Part shown: positions 54,916-62,632 of the stretch, piece by piece
How positions within the stretch are numbered: position 1 is the first letter of the stretch
Layout of the letters: the number at the start of each line of letters is the position of its first letter
NCBI RefSeq assembly: GCF_017569185.1
Contig: NZ_CP071869.1
Location: forward strand, 3,152,001 to 3,216,000
DNA length: 64,000 nt
Direction of reading: 5' to 3'
From: Polaribacter cellanae
GTDB lineage: Bacteria > Bacteroidota > Bacteroidia > Flavobacteriales > Flavobacteriaceae
The notes under the pieces: generated by a model
Seen by the model: the letters and a program-made list of their open reading frames with translations, nothing else
Databases searched by the model: none
What the model was told of the DNA's origin: nothing
Made by a program: the position numbers and the translations under genes

Positions 54916-55566
54916 ATGATACTCACAAAAAACTATTTAGAAAGATTAACTACAAATGAAGTGTATAACTTATCAAAGTTTATAGTTGAAGAAAACTTTA
55001 ATCATCACACAAAAAAGGATGATTTTAAAAGCATTAAAAAAGATATTTTATCTGTCTATGAAGAAGAAATTGAATATGCGCAAAATTCTAAAATATTTGT
55101 TAGTAGGGATAGTTTAGGAAAAATTACTGGATCTATTAGGGTTTTACGATGGAATTTTATAGATAAACTGCCGATACAGAGTTTGTTTGGAATAAATCCA
55201 TTACTAACTATTGGAGATAGACCTTTTAATGATATATGGCATATTGGTAGGTTTGCTATTAAAAAAGAAATAAAAGATACCAATCTGTTTAAAAAGTTAA
55301 TGGTTTGTGCAATTTCACCAGTATGTAGCCATACTGAAAATATTGCTTTTGCAGAATGCGATAGCAAATTATTAAGAGTAATGTCTTTATTAGGAATTAA
55401 AGCTAAAGTAGTTGGTAAATCAATTAATTACTTGGGTTCTGAAACTATTCCTGTAAGCTTTCCTTATACTGGTCTTATAGGGTTTTATGAAGAAAACAAA
55501 CACTTAATATCTAATCAAAGCCTTCTTGAAGAAACAACTTTTAATAAAAACTACACTTTTGTGTAG
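54916..55566 (+). CDS. LuxI/FeeM-like GNAT-fold acyltransferase
   Basis: 216 residues from ATG 54916 (a TTG at 54895 lies inside the -7 box). GNAT-type signs: KIFVSRDSLGKITGSIRVLRW near 62-83, then IWHIGRFAIKKE near 112 and LFKKLMVCAI. The G-x-x-R-x-L and W-x-x-x-R-F-A-V layout resembles N-acyl-homoserine-lactone synthases and N-acyl amino acid synthases, but the Glu usual in the WE-x-S-R-F motif is His. It could make a small acyl signal sensed by the adjacent PAS-LuxR protein, or acylate the peptide product. Family membership is moderate; product is inference. Confidence 0.6.
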   Translation: MILTKNYLERLTTNEVYNLSKFIVEENFNHHTKKDDFKSIKKDILSVYEEEIEYAQNSKIFVSRDSLGKITGSIRVLRWNFIDKLPIQSLFGINPLLTIGDRPFNDIWHIGRFAIKKEIKDTNLFKKLMVCAISPVCSHTENIAFAECDSKLLRVMSLLGIKAKVVGKSINYLGSETIPVSFPYTGLIGFYEENKHLISNQSLLEETTFNKNYTFV

Positions 55567-55596
55567 TAGAAGTATAAACATAAGAAGATAAATTCA
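55551..55596 (+). promoter_or_regulatory. Regulon promoter S3 before the TonB-receptor/peptide operon
   Basis: CTACACTTTTGTGTAGT at 55551-55567, the most perfect palindrome of the three (ACTACAC-TTTT-GTGTAGT), then exactly 21 bp and TAAATTCA at 55589-55596, two mismatches to TAnnTTTG. The palindrome overlaps the last codons and stop of the acyltransferase gene. Confidence 0.65.
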
Positions 55597-55617
55597 TAGT
55601 CTAAAAATTGAACTTAA

Positions 55618-58029
55618 ATGAATCTACTAAGAACTACTTTTTTCATTGTACTTTTTTCTTATTCTTCTTATGCTCAAATAGAATTAAAAGGAGTTGTAAA
55701 AGATTCTTCAAATGTTGCCATAGAGTTTGCCAATGTTGTACTGACCAATCAAAAAAATGAAATTATAAAAGGAACCATTACTGATGAAAAAGGAGAATTT
55801 AGTTTATCAGCTAAAAAAGGAGTATATAAACTATCAATTAGTTTTTTAGGGTATAAGGATTGGGTAAAAGAAATAACTTTAGATGATAGTTTTGACTTTG
55901 GAATTATAATTCTTGAAGAAAGTAAGAATAGTTTAGATGAAGTTGTTGTAACTGCTAAGAAGCCTGTAATTAAAAGAAAGGTAGATAGAATAGAATTTAA
56001 TGTAAATAATACGATTCTTTCAGAAGGAGATGCTTGGGGTGTTTTAATTAAAGCCCCTGGTGTAATAGCCTCTTCATCGGGTTCTCTGCAAATTTTTGGG
56101 AAATCAGGAGTATTAGTAATGATAGACGAACGTCCTGTACAACTTTCATCTGATGAATTAAAAAACATGTTAGAAGGAATGTCTGCTAACGAAATTAATT
56201 CGATAGAAGTCATAACTAATCCTCCTGCTAAATATGATGCTGAAGGAAATGGGATAATAAATATTACACTAAAAAAGAAAAAAAGTTTAGGTTATAATGG
56301 GAATGTTTTTTCTAGATATACTCAAGGGGTCTTTCCAAAATCAAATAATGGTGGAGGTGTTGTTTATAGAGATGATAAGATTAATATTTCTGCAAATTAT
56401 AATTTTGGTATTGGAAAAAGAAATGTACAAGAAAATAGTAATATTAATTTTCTGAATACTCAAGGTGATATTTTTTCTTCTTGGAATGAAGATTCTGACA
56501 GAAATACAAGTTACTTATCTCATAATTTTAGGACTTCTTTTGATTACCATATCGCTGAAAAGAGTGTTATTGGGATGAAAATTGTTGGGAATATTTCTCC
56601 TAAACAACAAGTTATTAACAAAACTAAAACGGATGTATTTAATACTCAAAACGAATTAGACTCCTTATTTGTAAATAATAATAGCTCTGATAGGAATGTT
56701 CAGAATTTATCATACAATCTAAATTTTACACAAAAGTTCAAAAAGAAGGGGCAATCTTTAGTGCTTGACTTTGATTATACAGATTACGAAAATGAAGGTA
56801 ATCAAAACGTTAATACAGACTTTTTTGACTCTAGCAACAGCTTTAATAGAAATGAGTTTTTTACCTCAGATAATAAGCAAGACATCAAAATATATAGCTC
56901 TAAATTAGATTATACACAGCCAATTGATTCAACTTCTTATTTTGAAACGGGAATTAAGTATAATTCTATAAGAACAAATAATGATTTGGATTATTTTAAT
57001 CGAGATAATTCTGGATCATTAATTTTTGATGAGAGTAGGAGCAATCAATTTATATATGATGAAGATACTTATGCTGCCTACTTGTCCTACAACAAAGACT
57101 TTAAAAAGTTTTTTGTAAAATTAGGTTTACGTGCTGAATACACAGAAACTTTAGGGAATTCAATTACTCTAAATCAAATTACCGATAATGATTATTTTGA
57201 ATTATTCCCTTCTACTTTTTTACAATATAGATTAAATGACAATAATTCATTCGGATTTTCATATAGCCGAAGAATAAGAAGACCTAATTACTCTTTGCTA
57301 AACCCCTTTCAATTTTTTTCAAGTCCGTTTAGTTTAATAGAAGGAAATCCATTTTTACGACCTTCTTTTTCAGATAATATTGAATTATCTTATAGCTTAA
57401 GAAACAAATACTTTTTTACGGGCTATTTTAATCATACAAAAGACCCATTTACTCAATTATCAGTACAAGATAATCAAGAGCAGATTTTTAGGTATAATGC
57501 TGTAAATTTAGATAGCAATATTGGGTATGGATTATCCTTTGTGACTTCGTTCGACATTAATAAATGGTGGAGTCTTTATTTTGATCTTAATGTCTACTAC
57601 AGAGAATATGAGTTTATAGCACCTGATAGTTCTAATGAGCTTATAAAAAATAATAATTGGAATTTTGACCCCTACTTATGGAATGAATTTACAATTTCAA
57701 AAGAAAACAACCTTTCGCTTGAAATAACAGCACAATACTTTTCTCCAAAAGTTCAAGGAGGATTTGACATAAGGGGAAGGTCTGAAGTTTCAGTAGGGAT
57801 AAAGAAAAAAATGTTTCAAAATAAATCTACATTATCAGTCTATGTAGCCGATATTTTTGATCAGAATAAATTTACTTTAGAGTCTAACTATGCATTCCAG
57901 AATCATATTTTTAGAGAGAATCCAGAAAATCAATATGTTCGATTTTCTTTTACTTATAGGTTCGGAAATACCAAGATTAAAGGTAGAAAGAGAAAAGATG
58001 GATCTAAAGATGAAAAAAACAGATTATAG
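55618..58029 (+). CDS. TonB-dependent outer-membrane receptor (OMP_b-brl_3 type)
   Basis: 803 residues. Signal peptide (MNLLRTTFFIVLFSYSSYAQ), a carboxypeptidase-regulatory-like beta-sandwich (about 22-100, IELKGVVKDSSN), a plug domain (VVVTAKKPVIKRKVDRIEFNV to ITNPPAKYDAEGNGIINI, about 105-215), then a long beta-barrel ending YVRFSFTYRFGN. Such proteins take up or secrete large substrates with TonB energy. It leads the operon with the peptide genes, so it may export the mature peptide, re-import it, or supply a nutrient linked to it. Direction cannot be read from sequence. Confidence 0.88.
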   Translation: MNLLRTTFFIVLFSYSSYAQIELKGVVKDSSNVAIEFANVVLTNQKNEIIKGTITDEKGEFSLSAKKGVYKLSISFLGYKDWVKEITLDDSFDFGIIILEESKNSLDEVVVTAKKPVIKRKVDRIEFNVNNTILSEGDAWGVLIKAPGVIASSSGSLQIFGKSGVLVMIDERPVQLSSDELKNMLEGMSANEINSIEVITNPPAKYDAEGNGIINITLKKKKSLGYNGNVFSRYTQGVFPKSNNGGGVVYRDDKINISANYNFGIGKRNVQENSNINFLNTQGDIFSSWNEDSDRNTSYLSHNFRTSFDYHIAEKSVIGMKIVGNISPKQQVINKTKTDVFNTQNELDSLFVNNNSSDRNVQNLSYNLNFTQKFKKKGQSLVLDFDYTDYENEGNQNVNTDFFDSSNSFNRNEFFTSDNKQDIKIYSSKLDYTQPIDSTSYFETGIKYNSIRTNNDLDYFNRDNSGSLIFDESRSNQFIYDEDTYAAYLSYNKDFKKFFVKLGLRAEYTETLGNSITLNQITDNDYFELFPSTFLQYRLNDNNSFGFSYSRRIRRPNYSLLNPFQFFSSPFSLIEGNPFLRPSFSDNIELSYSLRNKYFFTGYFNHTKDPFTQLSVQDNQEQIFRYNAVNLDSNIGYGLSFVTSFDINKWWSLYFDLNVYYREYEFIAPDSSNELIKNNNWNFDPYLWNEFTISKENNLSLEITAQYFSPKVQGGFDIRGRSEVSVGIKKKMFQNKSTLSVYVADIFDQNKFTLESNYAFQNHIFRENPENQYVRFSFTYRFGNTKIKGRKRKDGSKDEKNRL

Positions 58030-58106
58030 CCATCAAAAATATTGTCCTCTGTTCAAGACACAAAAAGGAACAAAAGTTTATTTATTAATTTTTAATTTTT
58101 CTAATT

Positions 58107-58289
58107 ATGAAAGGAAAATTCAAGTTTTCTAAAGAAGAGAGAAATCTTCTTCGAAATTCAATTAACAGTTTTCAAAATGAAATTGTTAAAGATTCTTTGA
58201 CTACCATTTGTGGTGCTGGGCATTCTCGTTCTCATGTTAATGATTCATGGGATAGAAGTTCAGGAGGCACCATTTTGGTGGCGAAGTAA
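58107..58289 (+). CDS. RiPP precursor peptide 1
   Basis: 60 residues. A charged helical leader (KGKFKFSKEERNLLRNSINS) is followed by the core ICGAGHSRSHVNDSWDRSSGG and a short tail. It is homologous to the second precursor at 60919: both share F-K-F-S near the start, N-L-L, and GHSRSHVN-xx-W-[DE]-RS. The core offers three aromatic-x-x motifs (HSR, HVN, WDR), the pattern joined into three-residue cyclophanes by FxsB/Xye/Grr-type radical SAM enzymes. It lies 77 bp after the receptor gene and 90 bp before the first maturase, with a hairpin between. The function as a precursor is inference from size, pairing and neighbours. Confidence 0.8.
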   Translation: MKGKFKFSKEERNLLRNSINSFQNEIVKDSLTTICGAGHSRSHVNDSWDRSSGGTILVAK

Positions 58290-58296
58290 CCTATTC

Positions 58297-58336
58297 AGAA
58301 GGGATTATTTTCTTTAGACAGATAAATAACCCTTCT
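58297..58336 (+). terminator. Hairpin between precursor 1 and the first maturase
   Basis: AGAAGGG (58297-58303) plus TTATTT pair with AAATAA plus CCCTTCT (58324-58336), 13 base pairs with one bulged A and a 13-nt loop. Only a weak T-rich tract follows, so partial read-through is likely: more precursor than enzyme message. Confidence 0.75.
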
Positions 58337-58379
58337 ATTTTCTATTACTTTAAACTGCAACTAATTCAAATTAAAGCAA

Positions 58380-59639
58380 ATGCAAGACTCTTTGATATGC
58401 AAATCATTTGTGTTAAAAATCGCCAGTAGATGTAATCTAAATTGTAAGTATTGTTTTATGTACAATAAAGGAGATACATCTTATAAAAATCAACCTAAAG
58501 TTATGTCCAAAGAAACGGTTGATCAATTTCTAAATAGGGTAAAAGATCATTTTACTAAAAGAGATATAAATGATAATCCTATATTCTCTTTTCATGGAGG
58601 TGAACCTTTATTGGCTGGTAAGGATTTTTTTAAATATTTTGTAAGCAAGGCAAATGAAGTGCTACTTTCTGTAAATATTCAACCAGTATTTACAGTTCAA
58701 ACTAACGGTACTTTAATAGACGATGAATGGTGTAAATTATTTCATGATAATAATATTTTTGTTGGAATTAGTATTGATGGAGAAAAAAAAAATAATGATG
58801 AAAATAGAATATACCATTCTGGAAAAGGGTCTTACGATGATGTAATAAAAGGACTTAACAGAGTATTAAATTATAAGGATTTAGGACTGAGGACTGGGGT
58901 TCTTTCAGTAATAAATCTTGAAGCAGACCCTATAGAAACATACCTTCATTTTAAAAGGCTTGGAATCAAAAGTTTTGATTTTTTACTACCAGATTACATC
59001 TATGATGAAATTGAAATAATCAAAACAGAAAGTAAGAATATTTCATATTCATCTTGGCTAATTAAGATGTTTGATTATTGGATTAAAGATAGAGATCAAC
59101 CGAGAATTAGATTTTTCAATGGAATGATTGATGCAATTTTAGGTGGTGATTTTGCAAATGATACGTTAGGAGAAATGGGAAACGAACTATTAGTAATTGA
59201 GACTAATGGAGGATATGAAGCTGTTGATGTTTTAAAAATATGCGGAGAAGGATTTACTAAAGAAGGTGCTAATGTATTTAATAGTTCTGTAGATGAAGCA
59301 CTTCAGACAGATTTAGCTAATTTATATCATCAAAGCCATAAGATTTTGAATGAAAAATGTCAGAAATGTTTAATACAAAAAGTTTGTGGAGGAGGCTATC
59401 TACCCCACAGATATTCTAAAAAAAATGGTTTTGATAACCCGTCAGTTTATTGTGAAGATTTAATGTGTCTAATAACCCATATCCAAAATACTGTACTAGA
59501 CCTTATTCCTAGTAACTTGATGAAACAAGTAGAAGTAAGAAAAATAACTTATGAAGAGGCACTAGATGTTATCTCTGTTTTTGATCCAAAAGCTATAAAT
59601 AAGAGGCTATATTCATTTATAAAAGAAGAATCAATATAA
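58380..59639 (+). CDS. Radical SAM/SPASM peptide maturase 1 (FxsB-like)
   Basis: 419 residues. Radical SAM cluster Cys18, Cys22 and Cys25 in SRCNLNCKYC; then HGGEPLLAG, TVQTNGTLIDDEWC, GISIDGEKKNND, and FDFLLPDYIYD. SPASM cysteines: ILKICGEGF near 290 and CQKCLIQKVCGGGYLPHRY near 320-340, with VYCED later. Order and spacing of these motifs fit FxsB-type enzymes, which make carbon-carbon cross-links (three-residue cyclophanes) on precursor peptides. It is paralogous to the next gene over its full length, which suggests tandem duplication. The HExxH domain that is often fused to FxsB is absent and occurs here as separate genes. Confidence 0.88.
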   Translation: MQDSLICKSFVLKIASRCNLNCKYCFMYNKGDTSYKNQPKVMSKETVDQFLNRVKDHFTKRDINDNPIFSFHGGEPLLAGKDFFKYFVSKANEVLLSVNIQPVFTVQTNGTLIDDEWCKLFHDNNIFVGISIDGEKKNNDENRIYHSGKGSYDDVIKGLNRVLNYKDLGLRTGVLSVINLEADPIETYLHFKRLGIKSFDFLLPDYIYDEIEIIKTESKNISYSSWLIKMFDYWIKDRDQPRIRFFNGMIDAILGGDFANDTLGEMGNELLVIETNGGYEAVDVLKICGEGFTKEGANVFNSSVDEALQTDLANLYHQSHKILNEKCQKCLIQKVCGGGYLPHRYSKKNGFDNPSVYCEDLMCLITHIQNTVLDLIPSNLMKQVEVRKITYEEALDVISVFDPKAINKRLYSFIKEESI

Positions 59640-59656
59640 GAAGTAAGCAAGAGCAT

Positions 59657-60904
59657 ATGAATAATCTATTAAAGTGTAAAACTGTCATTATTAAAGTAGC
59701 AAGTAGATGTAATCTGAATTGCACATATTGTTATATGTATAATATGGGAGATGGTACTTATAGGAATCAGCCTAAAACTATGAGCTATGAAATAGTAAAT
59801 GATTTATTAAATAGAATTCAAGAACATTGTCATGCCCATGACCTTCATGAATTTATGTTTATTTTTCATGGAGGAGAACCGCTTTTAGTTAAAAAAGAAT
59901 TTTATCAGTATTTCATTACCAAAGCAAAACAAAAATTTAAAAATGAAGGTGTACATCTAAGGTTTGTAATTCAAACAAATGGAGTTTTAATTGATGAGTC
60001 TTGGTGTAACTTATTTAATGAATTAAATATATCTGTAGGGATTAGTATTGATGGAACTAAAGATGATAATGATATCTACAGGATAGATCATTCAGGAAAA
60101 GGAGCTTATGATAAAATATTGAAGGGACTTAAGATTGCTCAAAAAAATGTAGCAAATGGAATTGGGACTTTATCTGTTGTTAACATTGATGCTGATCCCA
60201 TTAAAACGTATGAACATCTCAAATCTTTAGATGTAACCTCTATAGATTTCCTCCTTCCAGACTCTAACTATCACAGTTTACCCCCACTTCCAAAGAATAA
60301 GTGTAAGGGAGAAAAATACGAAGAATATTATGCAGATTGGTTAATTAAAGTTTTTGACCAATGGTTTCATGATAAAAAAAATAGACCTTTAATTCGAATG
60401 TTTCGATACATATTACATATGTTGTTTGGGGGTAGAGCATCATTAGATAGTTTAGGGCTTGAAAACAATGAAGCTCTAGTTATTGAGACTGATGGTTCTA
60501 TTGAAGCTTTAGACGTATTAAAAATATGTGGCGATGGATTTACAAAAGATAATGCACATGTAAAAACTCATTCTTTTGACCAGGCACTAAGTTCAGATTT
60601 AGCTAAGTTATATAACTTGGCTCATAATAATTTATGCGACCAATGTTTAGCTTGTGAATTGGTGAGCGTATGCGGAGGAGGAAATTTACCTCATCGTTAT
60701 AGTTCAGAAAGTGGATTCAACAATCCATCTGTTTATTGCAAAACTCTTGCTAAATTAATAATACATATCCAAAATGAATTATTTAACTCCCTTCCTCCTG
60801 ATTTAATAAATTCAAGTGGTATCCAAAAAATGGATTATGATGTTTTTCTGAAAACTTTCCAAAAAACAAGAAACACGATAAAGTTAGAATTAGAGAACTT
60901 TTAA
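59657..60904 (+). CDS. Radical SAM/SPASM peptide maturase 2 (FxsB-like)
   Basis: 415 residues, closely similar to maturase 1: Cys18, Cys22, Cys25 in SRCNLNCTYC at the same positions, HGGEPLLVK, VIQTNGVLIDESWC, GISIDGTKDDND, IDFLLPDSNYH, and SPASM CDQCLACELVSVCGGGNLPHRY with one more Cys than its partner. It starts 17 bp after maturase 1 and is followed 14 bp later by precursor 2. The two maturases may each serve one precursor, or act in turn on the same core. Confidence 0.88.
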   Translation: MNNLLKCKTVIIKVASRCNLNCTYCYMYNMGDGTYRNQPKTMSYEIVNDLLNRIQEHCHAHDLHEFMFIFHGGEPLLVKKEFYQYFITKAKQKFKNEGVHLRFVIQTNGVLIDESWCNLFNELNISVGISIDGTKDDNDIYRIDHSGKGAYDKILKGLKIAQKNVANGIGTLSVVNIDADPIKTYEHLKSLDVTSIDFLLPDSNYHSLPPLPKNKCKGEKYEEYYADWLIKVFDQWFHDKKNRPLIRMFRYILHMLFGGRASLDSLGLENNEALVIETDGSIEALDVLKICGDGFTKDNAHVKTHSFDQALSSDLAKLYNLAHNNLCDQCLACELVSVCGGGNLPHRYSSESGFNNPSVYCKTLAKLIIHIQNELFNSLPPDLINSSGIQKMDYDVFLKTFQKTRNTIKLELENF

Positions 60905-60918
60905 TTATAGATAATAGT

Positions 60919-61110
60919 ATGAATTCGTTTAAATTTTCACAAAAAGATTTTAATTTACTAGAAAAATACATTGACAAGTGTGACAATGAAGAGTTGAACA
61001 CTTCTTTAAAATGTTTTATTAACAATATGTCTTCTTCGAAAGGACACTCACGTTCTCATGTTAATCAAGGATGGGAAAGATCTGCTGAAATAAGCCATTT
61101 AAGGCAGTAA
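60919..61110 (+). CDS. RiPP precursor peptide 2
   Basis: 63 residues. Leader MNSFKFSQKDFNLLEKYIDK matches that of precursor 1 (FKFS, NLL), then a Ser-rich stretch and the core SKGHSRSHVNQGWERSAEIS with an HLRQ end. Compared with precursor 1, the core keeps GHSRSHVN, W and RS and differs at two positions between N and W and in D/E. It has no internal Cys near the core, whereas precursor 1 has one. It sits right behind maturase 2. Confidence 0.8.
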   Translation: MNSFKFSQKDFNLLEKYIDKCDNEELNTSLKCFINNMSSSKGHSRSHVNQGWERSAEISHLRQ

Positions 61111-61124
61111 ACTAAAGATTTATT

Positions 61125-61517
61125 TTGAAGAAGAAAAAAAATATTCGATTTTGCCCTAATAGTGATGCCTTAAAGGGGTCATTAGTTTTGGGATATGTTG
61201 AAAATGAAAAAGTAGAATACTTTAATGAAAAAGTATACGTCGATAAGAATTTAAAGGCAATTATTAAAAATAAAGAAAATGAGGTGAGGAAATATATTCG
61301 ATTTACTCATCCATGTATGAAATCATCTTGCAAACATTGGAACAATAAATGTCAAATTCCTGAGAGTTTTAGCAGTTTAAATAACAAAGGTGATGAATTA
61401 AATACTTTAAAAAAATGTGTTATTCAAGATGAATGCCAATGGTTTAGTCAAAGATCATATCAGGCGTGTGCTAATTGCCAATATATATTAAACTACACTA
61501 AAGACATAACTATATGA
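61125..61517 (+). CDS. Cys-rich protein of unknown function in the RiPP operon
   Basis: 130 residues, starting with TTG 61125, 14 bp after precursor 2; the next in-frame Met is far inside, so TTG is preferred. Cysteines fall in clusters: FCPNSD, HPCMKSSCKHWNNKC, CVIQDECQWF and CANCQY. The second group (C-x4-C-x6-C with HW) suggests a metal or Fe-S site. No signal peptide. Its stop overlaps the next start (ATGA), so it is coupled to the HExxH genes. I do not recognise the family; an electron carrier or substrate-binding partner are possible. Confidence 0.7.
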   Translation: MKKKKNIRFCPNSDALKGSLVLGYVENEKVEYFNEKVYVDKNLKAIIKNKENEVRKYIRFTHPCMKSSCKHWNNKCQIPESFSSLNNKGDELNTLKKCVIQDECQWFSQRSYQACANCQYILNYTKDITI

Positions 61518-62632
61518 GTATGATTTTTGACATTCTACAAATTCTTACCTTTAATGAAGGTAAGCAGGAGCAAGGGTATAATGTATTTTATTTATACAAA
61601 GACTATATAGAAACCCAAATAGATAAAGAAGTCTTTTATAATAAAAATATCTGTAACTTAATAACACAATATGATTTGTTAAATAAAGGATATCCTTTTA
61701 TTATGACCCCAGAAATGAGTCATATTCTTTTATATAAAAAGAAGTCTATTAAAGAAAACTTTTCTCTTGTTGAAAAACTTATCTATGCCGAAGTTGCAAA
61801 GGAAACAAAAAAAGTTTTAAATCCTGAATTTAAAGACCTTTGGACTTCGGATGGCTCCTTTTTTATATCATATGATAACGAAAAAAAAGATTTTTTTATT
61901 TACGAATCTCCTCTTTTATTAAATAAAATACCAATAGATTTTTTAAGCCCTTTTTCTTCTCTTATGAACAATGAAGAAATGGGGGAAAAGGACTCGCTAC
62001 AAATTCAAAATTATGATCATGAAGAATTTGAATCAATTATACAAAAATTAGAAGTTAGTATTAGTCCGCTAAAAGGCACATGTCAAAATGTGTTAGACTT
62101 TATTCAAAAATTTACCTTGACAATAATTCCTAAAAAACATAAAGAAAACTATTTTAGTTCTGGCTCAAATGGCTTGTATATTGGCCGAACTGTTTTATCT
62201 AATCTTCATATTACCTCTAAGGAGTTAATTGTTGAAGCTTTAGTCCATGAAGCTGTTCACTCTTATCTCTATATGATAGAGGTTTTAAAGCCTTGGATGC
62301 CTGACTTTGAGTCTTCAAGAAAGTTTGGGAATCAGGTGGCATCTTTTTGGACTGGAAACTTAATTTCAGTTCGCAGTTTTACTCAAGCAGTTTTTATTTG
62401 GTATAGCTTATATAATTTTTGGAAAATCTGCAAAGATAAAAGCCTCTATGATGAAGGTTTTATTAATAACCGATTAAATTTCATTACAAAAGGGTTTGAG
62501 AGATTAAAATTGAATGAAATTGAAAAAATGACTTCAATTGTATTTCCAATTGAAACAAAAAATACGATTCTAGCAATTCAAGATAAAATATTAAATTCAT
62601 ATCAAATCGAAAATGAAACTTTTAAAAGATAA
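61514..62632 (+). CDS. HExxH-type peptide-modifying enzyme 1
   Basis: 372 residues. The motif HEAVH (His245, Glu246, His249) is followed by WTGNLISVRSFTQAVFIWYSLYNFW about 45 residues later. This layout (HExxH, then an aromatic-W-x-G, an Arg, and an F-x-W-Y-x-x-x-x-F-W helix) resembles the HExxH domain that accompanies FxsB-type radical SAM enzymes and is annotated as a 2-oxoglutarate-dependent peptide beta-hydroxylase. Zinc peptidase activity is the alternative. No signal peptide, so it works in the cytosol on the precursor. Overlaps the next gene by 20 bp. Confidence 0.75.
   Translation: MSMIFDILQILTFNEGKQEQGYNVFYLYKDYIETQIDKEVFYNKNICNLITQYDLLNKGYPFIMTPEMSHILLYKKKSIKENFSLVEKLIYAEVAKETKKVLNPEFKDLWTSDGSFFISYDNEKKDFFIYESPLLLNKIPIDFLSPFSSLMNNEEMGEKDSLQIQNYDHEEFESIIQKLEVSISPLKGTCQNVLDFIQKFTLTIIPKKHKENYFSSGSNGLYIGRTVLSNLHITSKELIVEALVHEAVHSYLYMIEVLKPWMPDFESSRKFGNQVASFWTGNLISVRSFTQAVFIWYSLYNFWKICKDKSLYDEGFINNRLNFITKGFERLKLNEIEKMTSIVFPIETKNTILAIQDKILNSYQIENETFKR

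Noticed and set aside
57890..58132. 80-residue ORF overlapping the receptor end and precursor start
   Set aside because: Out-of-frame overlap with two better genes; no leader or core features.
58380..60904. Maturases as anaerobic sulfatase-maturating enzymes
   Set aside because: Motif order (SRCNLNC, LLPD, GGG-x-LPHRY) and adjacent small precursors fit FxsB-type peptide maturases better; no sulfatase gene nearby.
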